This document shows positions 26,558-34,872 of a DNA stretch of 52,494 bases, one piece after another. Position 1 is the first letter of the stretch. Every line of letters starts with the position of its first letter. The notes below the pieces were generated by a model. It was not told the origin of the DNA. It saw nothing but the letters and a program-made list of their open reading frames with translations, and did no database searches. Location: assembly GCA_025459355.1 (NCBI GenBank), contig JALOQS010000010.1:1-52494 (forward strand), written 5' to 3'. The translations under genes were made by a program, and so were the position numbers. This DNA comes from Pirellula sp. GTDB lineage: Bacteria > Planctomycetota > Planctomycetia > Pirellulales > Pirellulaceae.

Positions 26558-27670
26558 CTACTGACGCGCCATCGGCATAACGACGTATTGGTAGCCATCA
26601 TCGGTGGTGAACAACGCAGGTTCCGCATTGCTTCGCACTTCCAGCGAAAAGGGTTTTTCAAGTTCAAGAACTTTGAAGAAATCCAGAACAAAGCGGTAGT
26701 CCATGGTGATCTTGATCGTTTCGTCTACGTAAGAAATAGGAATCTCAATTCTAGATTGACCGACGTCGGCAGCACTCGCTGCTACGACGAGCGTTCCGTT
26801 TCCGAAAGCAAACTCAACTCCTCGCGTTTCCGTGTCGGCTAAAATCGAAGCTTGCCTAACAGCGGTCAAAAACGGCCCGACCAACCCTTCGATCTTGGTC
26901 CGCCCTTCTCGACTAGGCATGACCTGTCGCCAATTCGGGTATCGGCCTTCGACCAAGTGCGAGTAGATGGTGCAGCGATCTGTTCTAATTAGGATGTCGT
27001 TGCTCCTAGCCGCAATTCGAACAACTTCGTCACTCTCTACAATCGATCGCTCCATCAATTGCAGCGTCTTGGTCGGAACAATGGTGGACATGCCGGTGTT
27101 AGTAAACCCGCCGACCGACACTCCCTTGGCCTGCATACATGCGAGCCGGCGACCATCCGTTGCCACGGTTGCAATGTCCTCTCCATTCATTTCGAATAGC
27201 ACGCCACCCAATTGATATCGCGTGCTTTCCACATCCGTTGCGAAGACGGTTCGACGAACGAGCTCTTTGAATAACTTGGCCCCTACCTCGAAGTACGCGG
27301 TTTCTTGGAACGAGGCGACGCTAGGAAACTCATCGGGATTTGCTTTGGGGAGATGAAACTCGGAATGCTCCCCTTTGATATCGATCTCGTTTTCTTTGGC
27401 TTCGATGATTAAGGTCTCATCGCTCGACTCTCTCAAAATGTTGCCGACCCGAGATACGTGCAGCAACACAACCCCCGGAACTTGAATGTCGACATCATCC
27501 AATTCGAGCCGAATTCCGGCGTCCTGGTCTGTGGCCATCATGACCGCCTTGCCATCGCGTGTGTCCAATTTGACGTAGGTTAACACCGCCTTGGGGCTTC
27601 GGGATGGTGCCACGGCTGCGGCAATTTGGAACGCATTTTGAAATGTGTCTCGTTTGCAAACAAGTTTCAT
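26558..27670 (-). CDS. dnaN: DNA polymerase III beta subunit (sliding clamp)
   Basis: 370 residues, the usual length. It starts MKLVCKRDTFQNAFQIAAAV and ends 'YQYVVMPMARQ', the conserved C-terminal clamp motif. In between it has 'ATDGRRLA' and 'GRYPNWRQVMP'. It forms the ring-shaped processivity clamp around DNA. No dnaA, recF or gyrB lies beside it, and no DnaA-box cluster was seen in the flanks, so it is not in the classical origin operon. It lies 87 bases upstream of the deoxyhypusine-synthase-like gene on the same strand. Confidence 0.97.
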   Translation of the reverse strand: MKLVCKRDTFQNAFQIAAAVAPSRSPKAVLTYVKLDTRDGKAVMMATDQDAGIRLELDDVDIQVPGVVLLHVSRVGNILRESSDETLIIEAKENEIDIKGEHSEFHLPKANPDEFPSVASFQETAYFEVGAKLFKELVRRTVFATDVESTRYQLGGVLFEMNGEDIATVATDGRRLACMQAKGVSVGGFTNTGMSTIVPTKTLQLMERSIVESDEVVRIAARSNDILIRTDRCTIYSHLVEGRYPNWRQVMPSREGRTKIEGLVGPFLTAVRQASILADTETRGVEFAFGNGTLVVAASAADVGQSRIEIPISYVDETIKITMDYRFVLDFFKVLELEKPFSLEVRSNAEPALFTTDDGYQYVVMPMARQ

Positions 27671-27872
27671 GATCTAGCTTGGACTTGAGGGGAATGCGAT
27701 CTAAACGGACTCGCTGAGCGTGCCATGTTTTACCAAGAAGTTTCGGGTTTTGCGAGTCTGCTTACCCTCGATCAAGTTTGATTCCGAGAGCAATTCCTTC
27801 CTAAAATTTGCCTTGCTGCAACATCCGATGTTCTAGCTGCCGAAATCCGGTAAATCCCCCAACATTCGCGAT

Positions 27873-28430
27873 CTACAGCCCCAGGCTCCCAACCTTAAAG
27901 ACGATTTCGGATTTCTGAAAGCCGATGGACTCGTAAAGTCTTATGGCTCCCAAGTTGTGTACCGTTACCTCTAACGTGATGTACCGGCAACCTTGCGAAT
28001 GAAATCCAATCAGCGAGCGGCGTATCAACTCTCTGCCGATGCCTTTGCCACGAAAACTCGGGATGACCCCGATGTTCTGTATGGCTCCGTGAGTTGCATT
28101 GGTCCTGAGACCTTGTATGGTTCCCACTGCGAGCAAATTCTTTGGATTGGTGTCTCGGCCGACGGCCAACCAAGTTGCTTCGGGGACAAAGGCGTCTTTC
28201 TTGGAAATGTCACGCATGAGTTTCCGACACCCTTCCCGCTCGCCGAGACACGGAAACACATTGACGTCCATCTCTCGTCGAAAACTCTCCCATTTGCACA
28301 TGCCATGCAACGTGAGCAGCTTCTCATCCCACTCTGCAAACGTGACATCCATCGAGCGCTGAGGCTCGGGTATGCCCTGAGAATGCACGTCGAATTGCAT
28401 TCGGTATCGCTTAAAGTAAATGGACGACAA
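27873..28430 (-). CDS. GNAT family N-acetyltransferase
   Basis: About 185 residues. The start is taken as TTG 28430: GGAG lies seven bases upstream (28438-28441), and the product then begins MSSIYFKRYRM, the N-terminus I associate with this family; ATG 28400 lacks a ribosome site. The C-terminal half holds the acetyl-CoA site 'IPSFRGKGIGRELIRRSL' and the end motif 'NLGAIRLYESIGFQ'. The N-terminal part has 'FRREMDVNVFPCLGEREGC', a conserved extension of unknown use. The TTG starts one base after the stop of the gamma-glutamyltransferase gene, so it is translationally linked to it. The substrate is unknown. Confidence 0.88.
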   Translation of the reverse strand: MSSIYFKRYRMQFDVHSQGIPEPQRSMDVTFAEWDEKLLTLHGMCKWESFRREMDVNVFPCLGEREGCRKLMRDISKKDAFVPEATWLAVGRDTNPKNLLAVGTIQGLRTNATHGAIQNIGVIPSFRGKGIGRELIRRSLIGFHSQGCRYITLEVTVHNLGAIRLYESIGFQKSEIVFKVGSLGL

Positions 28431-28431
28431 C

Positions 28432-30210
28432 TTAGTTCTCCAACATTGCGGCACGACCACCCGCTCGTGGATCACAAGCGGCTTCCAATGTACCACCATC
28501 ATCTGCCTTGGCATCTTTGACTCGTTGGATACCTTGAGCCACCGCCAATGGACCGGAGACCTTTACGTTATGTCCGAGACTCTTAAGCCCCGAAATTAAG
28601 TCGTCGTTGATCGCTTGGGTTTGATAAGGGCCTCCCAAGCTACCTTCACAAAACAATGTATCGGGCTGCCATTGATGATGGATGCGAGATTCTCCTATGG
28701 CATCTCCGATGTTCATTCCATAATCGATGCACCGAACGATGGTCTGTAATGTTGCATTGATAATCCGCGGTCCACCAGCCGCTCCACACGCCAAGATGGG
28801 TTTGCCTCCCGAGTCGAGCACGATACTGGGACTCATACTGGATAAAGGTCGCTTGCCTGGCTCGACCGAATTCGCTTCGGAACCAATCAATCCAAAAGCG
28901 TTAGGAACCCCAGGAGAAACGCTAAAGTCATCCATTTCATTGTTTAACATAACACCCGTCCCTGGAACAACCATCTTATTCCCCCAGCTGGTGTTTACCG
29001 TGGCCGTTAATGCAACCCAATTTCCTTGATCGTCCGCCGTGGACAAGTGGGTCGTATGCTTCTTTTCGTCATCCAATGACTTGCCCTGCGATGAGAGATG
29101 GCCTGGAACCCGGGTAGATCGGCTTAGATCAATTTTGCTGGCCAGCTCGTTGGTATACTCCGGGGAACTCAAGAAACTTGGTACATCAACAAAATCCGAG
29201 TCGCCCAAGTAAAAAGCTCGATCCGCAAAAGCTAACTTCATTGCCTCCGCTAGTAGATGATAAAAACCAGCCGTTCGTCCAGACTCTGAGACTTGCTTCA
29301 TCTCAAATCGACCAAGCATCTGCAACATCTGCAAAATGTGTAGCCCTCCCGAACTCGGAGTCGGAAACCCCAATACCTGATGTCCGCGATACGCTGATTT
29401 GAGTACAGGGCGATCTTTGGCACGATAACTTCTAAAGTCAACTGCCGAAAGCACGCCGCCGCGTTCCTTGATGAATTCCTCGCAACGGTCCGCAAACTCT
29501 CCTTCGTAAAACCAGCCCTCTCCCTTTGTCGCTATATTCTCAAGCGTCCCTGCCAAGTCTCTCTGCACCCAATGGTCACCAGCTGCGTACGGATCTCCAC
29601 TATCCTTAAACAATACGGCATAAGATGACGGAAAACCTCTTAGCACTTGTTCTTCGTTCTTGATGCTGGCCGCGACCGCCGACGACATGGCGACTCCATC
29701 CTGCGCGGCTCGAATTGCCGGTTCAAAAAGATCTTGCCAGGGAAGCTTTCCGAACCGCGAGTGTGCCGATTTCAGAGCGGCAATTTGACCTGGAACACCA
29801 CACGCCAACGGTCCATCCTGACTTAACTTGACATCACCCACCCCATTTCTGAGGTACATGTTTTTGTGTGCAAGCCTCGGGGCGGTCTCACGACCATCGA
29901 TCGCGTATGATGATCCATCTGCCAAGCGAATCAAAATCAAACAACCGCCACCAATCCCTGAGTTGTGACCATCTACAACCCCCAGGCACAACGATGCGGC
30001 AACGGCGGCATCAATCGCGTTCCCACCCTGCCGAAACATGCTTACAGCGGCCAGCGAAGCTAGCGGATGGACCGTAGCCGCCACACTCCGCCCTCTAACA
30101 ATCGGCTTGGTCATGCTATTGATGTCTTGCGCATGAGATCGATTCCACAATGATGTACCACATGCGGCAGCAGCAGCTAGACCGCCTAAAAACAATCGAC
30201 GCTTTGCCAT
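28432..30210 (-). CDS. ggt: Gamma-glutamyltransferase
   Basis: 592 residues, the usual size for the precursor. A Tat-like or Sec signal (AKRRLFLGGLAAAAACGTS) exports it. 'GNAIDAAVAASLCLGVVDGHNSGIGGGC' and the autoprocessing site with the nucleophilic Thr in TTH (about 386-388, HTTHLSTADDQGN) are intact, as is 'PLSSMSPSIVLDSGG'. The enzyme cleaves itself into two subunits and transfers or hydrolyses the gamma-glutamyl group of glutathione-like peptides in the periplasm. The gene lies 15 bases after the sulfatase and one base before the acetyltransferase, in one likely operon. Confidence 0.95.
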   Translation of the reverse strand: MAKRRLFLGGLAAAAACGTSLWNRSHAQDINSMTKPIVRGRSVAATVHPLASLAAVSMFRQGGNAIDAAVAASLCLGVVDGHNSGIGGGCLILIRLADGSSYAIDGRETAPRLAHKNMYLRNGVGDVKLSQDGPLACGVPGQIAALKSAHSRFGKLPWQDLFEPAIRAAQDGVAMSSAVAASIKNEEQVLRGFPSSYAVLFKDSGDPYAAGDHWVQRDLAGTLENIATKGEGWFYEGEFADRCEEFIKERGGVLSAVDFRSYRAKDRPVLKSAYRGHQVLGFPTPSSGGLHILQMLQMLGRFEMKQVSESGRTAGFYHLLAEAMKLAFADRAFYLGDSDFVDVPSFLSSPEYTNELASKIDLSRSTRVPGHLSSQGKSLDDEKKHTTHLSTADDQGNWVALTATVNTSWGNKMVVPGTGVMLNNEMDDFSVSPGVPNAFGLIGSEANSVEPGKRPLSSMSPSIVLDSGGKPILACGAAGGPRIINATLQTIVRCIDYGMNIGDAIGESRIHHQWQPDTLFCEGSLGGPYQTQAINDDLISGLKSLGHNVKVSGPLAVAQGIQRVKDAKADDGGTLEAACDPRAGGRAAMLEN

Positions 30211-30225
30211 TTCTCGTTTGGTCTT

Positions 30226-32160
30226 TCACTTTTTTCTGAGCACAATCTTTCGAATGTCCATCACTGCGATATTCGATTTGGTCTTTGGGCGAACTTGCAA
30301 TACGGTTTCACCCTGCTTCAAAGTCCAGGTTCCTATCGACTCATAAATCATGTTTTGGAAATGACCTGTGTCCTTTACCGTGAATTCGATCGAGTGACCT
30401 CCGCAGATCGTCGCAACCCGCGAACCGCCATTGCCTCCGCCACAACCGTATTGAAGCTCTATCTCATAGTTACCATCTTCGGGTATCTCCAGTTTCCATT
30501 CAGCCCAATCGTCAACCTCAGTCCAGTAGCCTACAACATTTTTGTGTGGCTCGGGCTCGTATCGAATGTTCTTTCCGTGCACTTGAACATCGGCTGCGGC
30601 CAAGGTCAATGTTCCTTCGGGGGTTTTCAAAACTGGTTTTCGGCCCTCAACCACTTTATCCATCAAGGCTCTCCATTCCTTCCATTTCTTGCCAATAACC
30701 TGCGCAGATTCACCCTGAGCCAGCTTCGACGGATCTTGGTCGACGTAGATTTTTTTGTGAAGCACTGGATCGAATTCAGGGTTCGGCTCTGCTGGTCTCA
30801 CTCCTACAGACTCTCTCCAACGCATGAGCGACGACCTTAAAGAAGAGGCCATTTCGGGATTTTTCTCGGCGAGATTAACTCGCTCCCCTGGATCGGTTGC
30901 CAAATCAAACAATTCCATCGACTCGTCTTCGTGTTGAAAGACTAGCTTCCAACTGCCCTTGCGAATCGCCGATGCAGGCCGACTCCCTTGATTGGTGTAA
31001 TGCGGAAAATCCCAATACAAAGTCCTGTCAGATGAAAGCTCTTTCGCTTGATACCAATGATCCTTAAGGCTGACTCCATCCACAGGGCCTACACTGGTTG
31101 CAACTTTACCTCCTGCACACTCGATCAATGTGGGCATTAAATCCAGATGACTAACTGGCTGATCGACGGTCCGCCCCCCCTGGATTCGCCCTTTGGTGGA
31201 GTAAACCAATAACGGGATTCTTATCCCACCTTCGAAAAGGAAACCCTTCCCCGCCCGAAACGGTGCATTGTGGGTGACTGGTTCCGCGTGCAATTCCGGT
31301 ACATGCAAACCGCCATTGTCACTGGTAAATATGATCAATGTATCGCGATCCGTATTCAGCCTTTCAACGGTTTCGATCATCATCTCCATCGCCTCATCCA
31401 TGGACCTAAGGTTAGCCGCGTACAGTGGACTAAACGCTTCCTTATGGCGATTTTTTGCTTCATCGGTTGCGTCGAGCATGACGTGGGGAATGTGATGAGG
31501 TACGTAACAGAAAAATGGTGATTGCGATTTCTCCGCCATGAACGTGACTGCTTTTCTTGTAATCAAGAACTCGTTTTTTCCACCGTCTGCCGTAGAGACT
31601 TGCACCGATTCTTCCGCGAGCGTCCCTTTCGCAGAGACTTCATCGACAACATCGAACCCTTGATGAGTCGGGCCATGATGCCCTCCACCAAGATGCCATT
31701 TGCCAAAGAGCCCCGTTCGATAACCGAGTCGTTTGAGCTCTTCCGCAATCGTCTTTTCTTCCAAAGGTAACGCCGAGTGCATTCGAGCGTTGAGCAATTT
31801 CTGAGATGGGGCGTCGGCTCGCCCAGGCAAAAAGCTGGTTAAGTGAAGTCGCGAGGGAGATTTACCTGTTAACAATGCTGCCCTGGCGGCTGAACAAATA
31901 GGCAATCCACAATAAGCGTTCGTGTAACGCACCCCCTTTGATGCCATCGCATCCAACACGGGTGTCTTATGATCAGAACGTCCATAACAACCCAAGTCGG
32001 ATACGCCCAAATCATCAACCACGACCAAAACAATATTAGGCTGATTTTCCTCTGCGACTTGAGGAGCCTCTCCCCGTAACAATGCGCTCCAGGCAATGGA
32101 CGTGAACCAAATCGTTACAGCGCATGCTGCAATCGGACAACCATTTCTTAGGAAAAACAC
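30226..32160 (-). CDS. Type I sulfatase with C-terminal carbohydrate-binding-like module
   Basis: About 644 residues. The start is GTG 32160, with GGAGG five bases upstream; a GTG at 32166 would overlap that site. A signal peptide (IAACAVTIWFTSIAWSALL) precedes the sulfatase domain: metal Asp pair in 'NIVLVVVDDLG', and the formylglycine motif CSAAR at residues 89-93 followed by LLTGK. 'FGKWHLGG' and 'IIFTSDNGG' are the other active-site segments. A C-terminal beta-sandwich (from about 520: 'VVGYWTEVDDWAEWKLEIPEDGNYEI') resembles a carbohydrate-binding module. It removes sulfate esters, probably from a polysaccharide. Activity requires a formylglycine-generating enzyme, not seen here. Confidence 0.95.
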   Translation of the reverse strand: MFFLRNGCPIAACAVTIWFTSIAWSALLRGEAPQVAEENQPNIVLVVVDDLGVSDLGCYGRSDHKTPVLDAMASKGVRYTNAYCGLPICSAARAALLTGKSPSRLHLTSFLPGRADAPSQKLLNARMHSALPLEEKTIAEELKRLGYRTGLFGKWHLGGGHHGPTHQGFDVVDEVSAKGTLAEESVQVSTADGGKNEFLITRKAVTFMAEKSQSPFFCYVPHHIPHVMLDATDEAKNRHKEAFSPLYAANLRSMDEAMEMMIETVERLNTDRDTLIIFTSDNGGLHVPELHAEPVTHNAPFRAGKGFLFEGGIRIPLLVYSTKGRIQGGRTVDQPVSHLDLMPTLIECAGGKVATSVGPVDGVSLKDHWYQAKELSSDRTLYWDFPHYTNQGSRPASAIRKGSWKLVFQHEDESMELFDLATDPGERVNLAEKNPEMASSLRSSLMRWRESVGVRPAEPNPEFDPVLHKKIYVDQDPSKLAQGESAQVIGKKWKEWRALMDKVVEGRKPVLKTPEGTLTLAAADVQVHGKNIRYEPEPHKNVVGYWTEVDDWAEWKLEIPEDGNYEIELQYGCGGGNGGSRVATICGGHSIEFTVKDTGHFQNMIYESIGTWTLKQGETVLQVRPKTKSNIAVMDIRKIVLRKK

Positions 32161-32300
32161 TATCACCTCCAGAGAAGAACCATTTCTCGACCCCGCCCAT
32201 TCTAGCAGACAAAATGAGATCCAAGTCGCTTTGGTTTCGATTTGCTAAAGTGGCCTTCGCACGCGGAGAAGACGAACGATAGCCGCAACCGCAATACGTT
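32161..32300. other. Short region between the ATP-grasp gene and the sulfatase operon
   Basis: About 140 bases upstream of the sulfatase, both flanking genes on the minus strand. The sulfatase operon promoter is expected here, but no clear hexamer pair was found. The right edge holds the 16-bp duplication at the ATP-grasp gene end. Confidence 0.4.
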
Positions 32301-32332
32301 ACTTCGGACGATCAACACTTCGGACGATCAAC
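32301..32332. repeat. 16-bp perfect tandem duplication across a stop codon
   Basis: ACTTCGGACGATCAAC occurs twice in direct succession (32301-32316 and 32317-32332), spanning the 3' end of the ATP-grasp gene. Removing one copy would end the frame as Asp-Arg-Pro-Lys-TAA; with both it ends Asp-Arg-Pro-Lys-Cys-TGA. Confidence 0.95.
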
Positions 32333-33466
32333 GAGGTACTCTAGCGTCGCACCCGGATTCGTTTCGCGTAAGGCGTGCAAGTCGGTTTCGAGGCCTACTA
32401 ATCCTTGGCTCAATCCCGGACCGTAAACTTGACGATAAAGCAGATAGCTGGTGGTCAAACGCGGATTGATCTCGATCAACATTCGATTAGAACAATACAA
32501 CTCGGACCGGCCCTCATCAACACGCTCCCGCCGGCTGCTTTCTGTGGGCCGGCTGTCTTGTGTGGGCTCATGCTCCAGCGCGAGGTAATCGATACCTATC
32601 CAGCCAAACGCGCCGGGAATCAACGCCAAAACCTGCTGACACCAATTCTCGATGCCCTGCGTCTCCTGATGTGTTAACGGCCCTCGCGCGCCCAAGTAAT
32701 GAAAGCCGTTCTCGTCGAACTTGAGCAATTGTTCGGTCGCTCCCAATACCCGCAGTGCTCCGCTGTCTTCGACCAACATCGCTACGCTACAGTGCCGGCC
32801 TACGTTCCACTCTTGAACAATCCATCGATCCGGGGATGCTAACCCGAGCACCGCTTCTAGTGTTTGTTCCCATGTTTCATACCGCGAACAACCGCCGCCG
32901 CCCGCACCGTCGCGAGGCTTTAGCACAAATCCTAAACCTGATGAACGTGGGAATTCCTGTACCTGACTAATGTCACTCGCTAACCATGTGGTGGGTTGCT
33001 CAACGTGGGCTCCTAACGATTGAAATGTTTGCCATTTGTCACTCGCAATCCGCAAGAAGTGAAGCGATGGAGCAATAACGACAAACCGCTGGCCTCGCAA
33101 ATGCGCTATGAGACTTTCCAAAATATTGTCGATCTCCGGTGCAATAACCAGCACGCGATCCGCCCCCAACGCTGCACTCGACCAGTTCTCCTCTAAGCGC
33201 CGAGCGGAATCGAATTCGACTAAACAAAGACCGTGATCTTTGAGTACCTGGATATCCTCGCCATTGAGCTCCCGCAATTGAGGATCGACAACCGATGTTA
33301 CCTCATGCCCACATGAGATAAGGTCAAACACGACCGCTCGCCACATTTCGAGTCCTTCGTGAAGCAAGGCTTGCATTTGCGGATCGGGCAAACGTTCCGT
33401 CTCATTGGATCCAGGCAAGCCAACGAGCCCGCCGCAGCAAAGATACTCAAGTACGGTGATTTTCAT
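32312..33466 (-). CDS. ATP-grasp domain protein (COG1821-like)
   Basis: 384 residues. The N-terminus (MKITVLEYLCCGGLVG) and 'HEGLEMWRAVVFDLISCGHEVTSV' resemble the ATP-grasp enzymes grouped with archaeal tyramine-glutamate ligase of methanofuran synthesis. The ATP-grasp core shows 'SDKWQTFQSLG', 'GFVLKPRDGAGGGGCSRY' (glycine-rich loop with Lys) and the metal site 'MLIEINPRLTTSYL'. Planctomycetes often carry C1 transfer cofactors related to methanofuran, so a cofactor ligase role is plausible, but no other C1 gene is in the window. An Arg/Glu-rich insert near residues 300-325 is unlike relatives. The stop was moved by a 16-bp duplication. Confidence 0.75.
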   Translation of the reverse strand: MKITVLEYLCCGGLVGLPGSNETERLPDPQMQALLHEGLEMWRAVVFDLISCGHEVTSVVDPQLRELNGEDIQVLKDHGLCLVEFDSARRLEENWSSAALGADRVLVIAPEIDNILESLIAHLRGQRFVVIAPSLHFLRIASDKWQTFQSLGAHVEQPTTWLASDISQVQEFPRSSGLGFVLKPRDGAGGGGCSRYETWEQTLEAVLGLASPDRWIVQEWNVGRHCSVAMLVEDSGALRVLGATEQLLKFDENGFHYLGARGPLTHQETQGIENWCQQVLALIPGAFGWIGIDYLALEHEPTQDSRPTESSRRERVDEGRSELYCSNRMLIEINPRLTTSYLLYRQVYGPGLSQGLVGLETDLHALRETNPGATLEYLVDRPKC

Positions 33467-33510
33467 CCGTGAGAGAAACCGTTTAATGGATTGATAACAG
33501 ATTGACTCAA

Positions 33511-34779
33511 TTATTCGATTCTACGTAGATCAAGATTGGTCTTGGCGTACGTTTGAGCAAACCAAATTCTCCACGCATCTTTGTTGTAAGAATGGTTTAC
33601 CTTGGTGATCTCTTGCAGCGCAAATAGCACGCTCTCTTGATTATAGGCAACCGGAATGGCGACACTGCCCGGCGTGGTTAGTCCTGATCCACCCGTTGAA
33701 TCAATCCCCGCGCCTTGTTGCCTTTGTTGAATTACGTTGCCTGTGGTGACCAGGGCATTGATCAATGCAACGATTGCAACTTCGCTCGGAAGCGCTTGTA
33801 GATTTTGTGCCGCGCGATCAATGCGTGCGACAACGGACTGAAACGCTGCTTGGGACTTATAAGCTGCTTTTGGATCGGACCTAAGGGCTGCGATAAAATC
33901 ACTCGCAGCAATATCACGACTGAGATCGTAACGATTTAATGCTTCAAGACTTTGGTCGACGATGAAGTTAGGCACATTCGTGTTCATCGCCAGTCTAATA
34001 AACACCTTTGTCGCGGAAACACCAGGCATCTGAAGAAGCATTTGCATGTAGATCTCCCCTGTGCCTCCACCCTGTAATTCTTTCATGAGCTCCTCCTCGA
34101 GAAACTCAATGGCGAGCGGGTTCCTGACCCCTTGTAAAAATTCTGCAGCGGAAACGGAGTCTTTATCGCGTTTCTTGAGCTTGGCAAGCTCGGTGCGGAT
34201 GTTCTTTGTGCGGATGTTCTTTGTCAGATCCGCCTTCTCCTTTTCAGCCTCCTCCTTTTTCGTCATGATCACTTTGGAGTGCAAAGTCATTACTTTGTTG
34301 TCGTAAACTCCTTTCTCTTCGCGAAATAGTTGTTCCGATTTTCGGATCCAACCACCGATTCGCTCGTCGGGAACGTGATTAATGGCCGACCAAGATGTTT
34401 TGTCCTCAGGATCTAATTCAACGACACGCTCGTAGTGTGCTTTTCCGAGTTCGCTCATTCCGCCCATACGACACTTCAAAGCAAGTTCTTTATTGCCTGC
34501 TGCTGTATCCGGCGTCTGTTTCAGCAACGCCCCGTAATCTATACTCACCACCGTTGATTTCGTTTCTTTGACGATATCATCCTTGGCTATTTGGATGGCG
34601 ATCCCATCATCGGTGCGAATGACCAGCATCCCATCCTTATTGGCGGGAAACAATTTGCCGGTAAGCACGCCCCCGGTTTTGAGAAAGATCTGATCCGCAA
34701 AACAACACCCCGAAACAGCAAGCCAAAGCACGGAGACTGCTGACGTGTGCAAACCCAATTTAGAAGAGCGGATAATCAT
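33511..34779 (-). CDS. Hypothetical exported protein (422 aa)
   Basis: I do not recognise a defined family. A signal peptide (LGLHTSAVSVLWLAVSGCCFA) leads to a short beta domain (IFLKTGGVLTGKLFPANKDG), a pattern seen at the start of several planctomycete exported proteins. A helical middle follows, with a Lys/Glu-rich coiled-coil-like stretch (about 170-205) that includes a perfect 15-bp duplication (KNIRT twice, 34193-34222), then a helical C-terminal half with HEAT-like spacing. The region 'AHYERVVELDPEDKTSW' looks like a single TPR-type helix pair. It probably acts outside the cytoplasm. It lies downstream of the S41 protease gene on the same strand with a 93-base gap. Confidence 0.7.
   Translation of the reverse strand: MIIRSSKLGLHTSAVSVLWLAVSGCCFADQIFLKTGGVLTGKLFPANKDGMLVIRTDDGIAIQIAKDDIVKETKSTVVSIDYGALLKQTPDTAAGNKELALKCRMGGMSELGKAHYERVVELDPEDKTSWSAINHVPDERIGGWIRKSEQLFREEKGVYDNKVMTLHSKVIMTKKEEAEKEKADLTKNIRTKNIRTELAKLKKRDKDSVSAAEFLQGVRNPLAIEFLEEELMKELQGGGTGEIYMQMLLQMPGVSATKVFIRLAMNTNVPNFIVDQSLEALNRYDLSRDIAASDFIAALRSDPKAAYKSQAAFQSVVARIDRAAQNLQALPSEVAIVALINALVTTGNVIQQRQQGAGIDSTGGSGLTTPGSVAIPVAYNQESVLFALQEITKVNHSYNKDAWRIWFAQTYAKTNLDLRRIE
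34193..34222. repeat. 15-bp perfect in-frame duplication
   Basis: GTGCGGATGTTCTTT occurs twice in succession at 34193 and 34208, doubling the five residues KNIRT in the 422-aa protein. Confidence 0.95.
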
Positions 34780-34872
34780 TTTCGACTCACTACTGATCGC
34801 CTGGAAACCATTGCCAACCCGTATTCTATCTTACACGTTATTGGACCAAAAATCCAAATCGGAGTCCGTAAT

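Noticed and set aside
26471-27872. Replication origin near dnaN
   Set aside because: No cluster of TTATCCACA-type boxes or AT-rich unwinding segment was seen on either side of dnaN.
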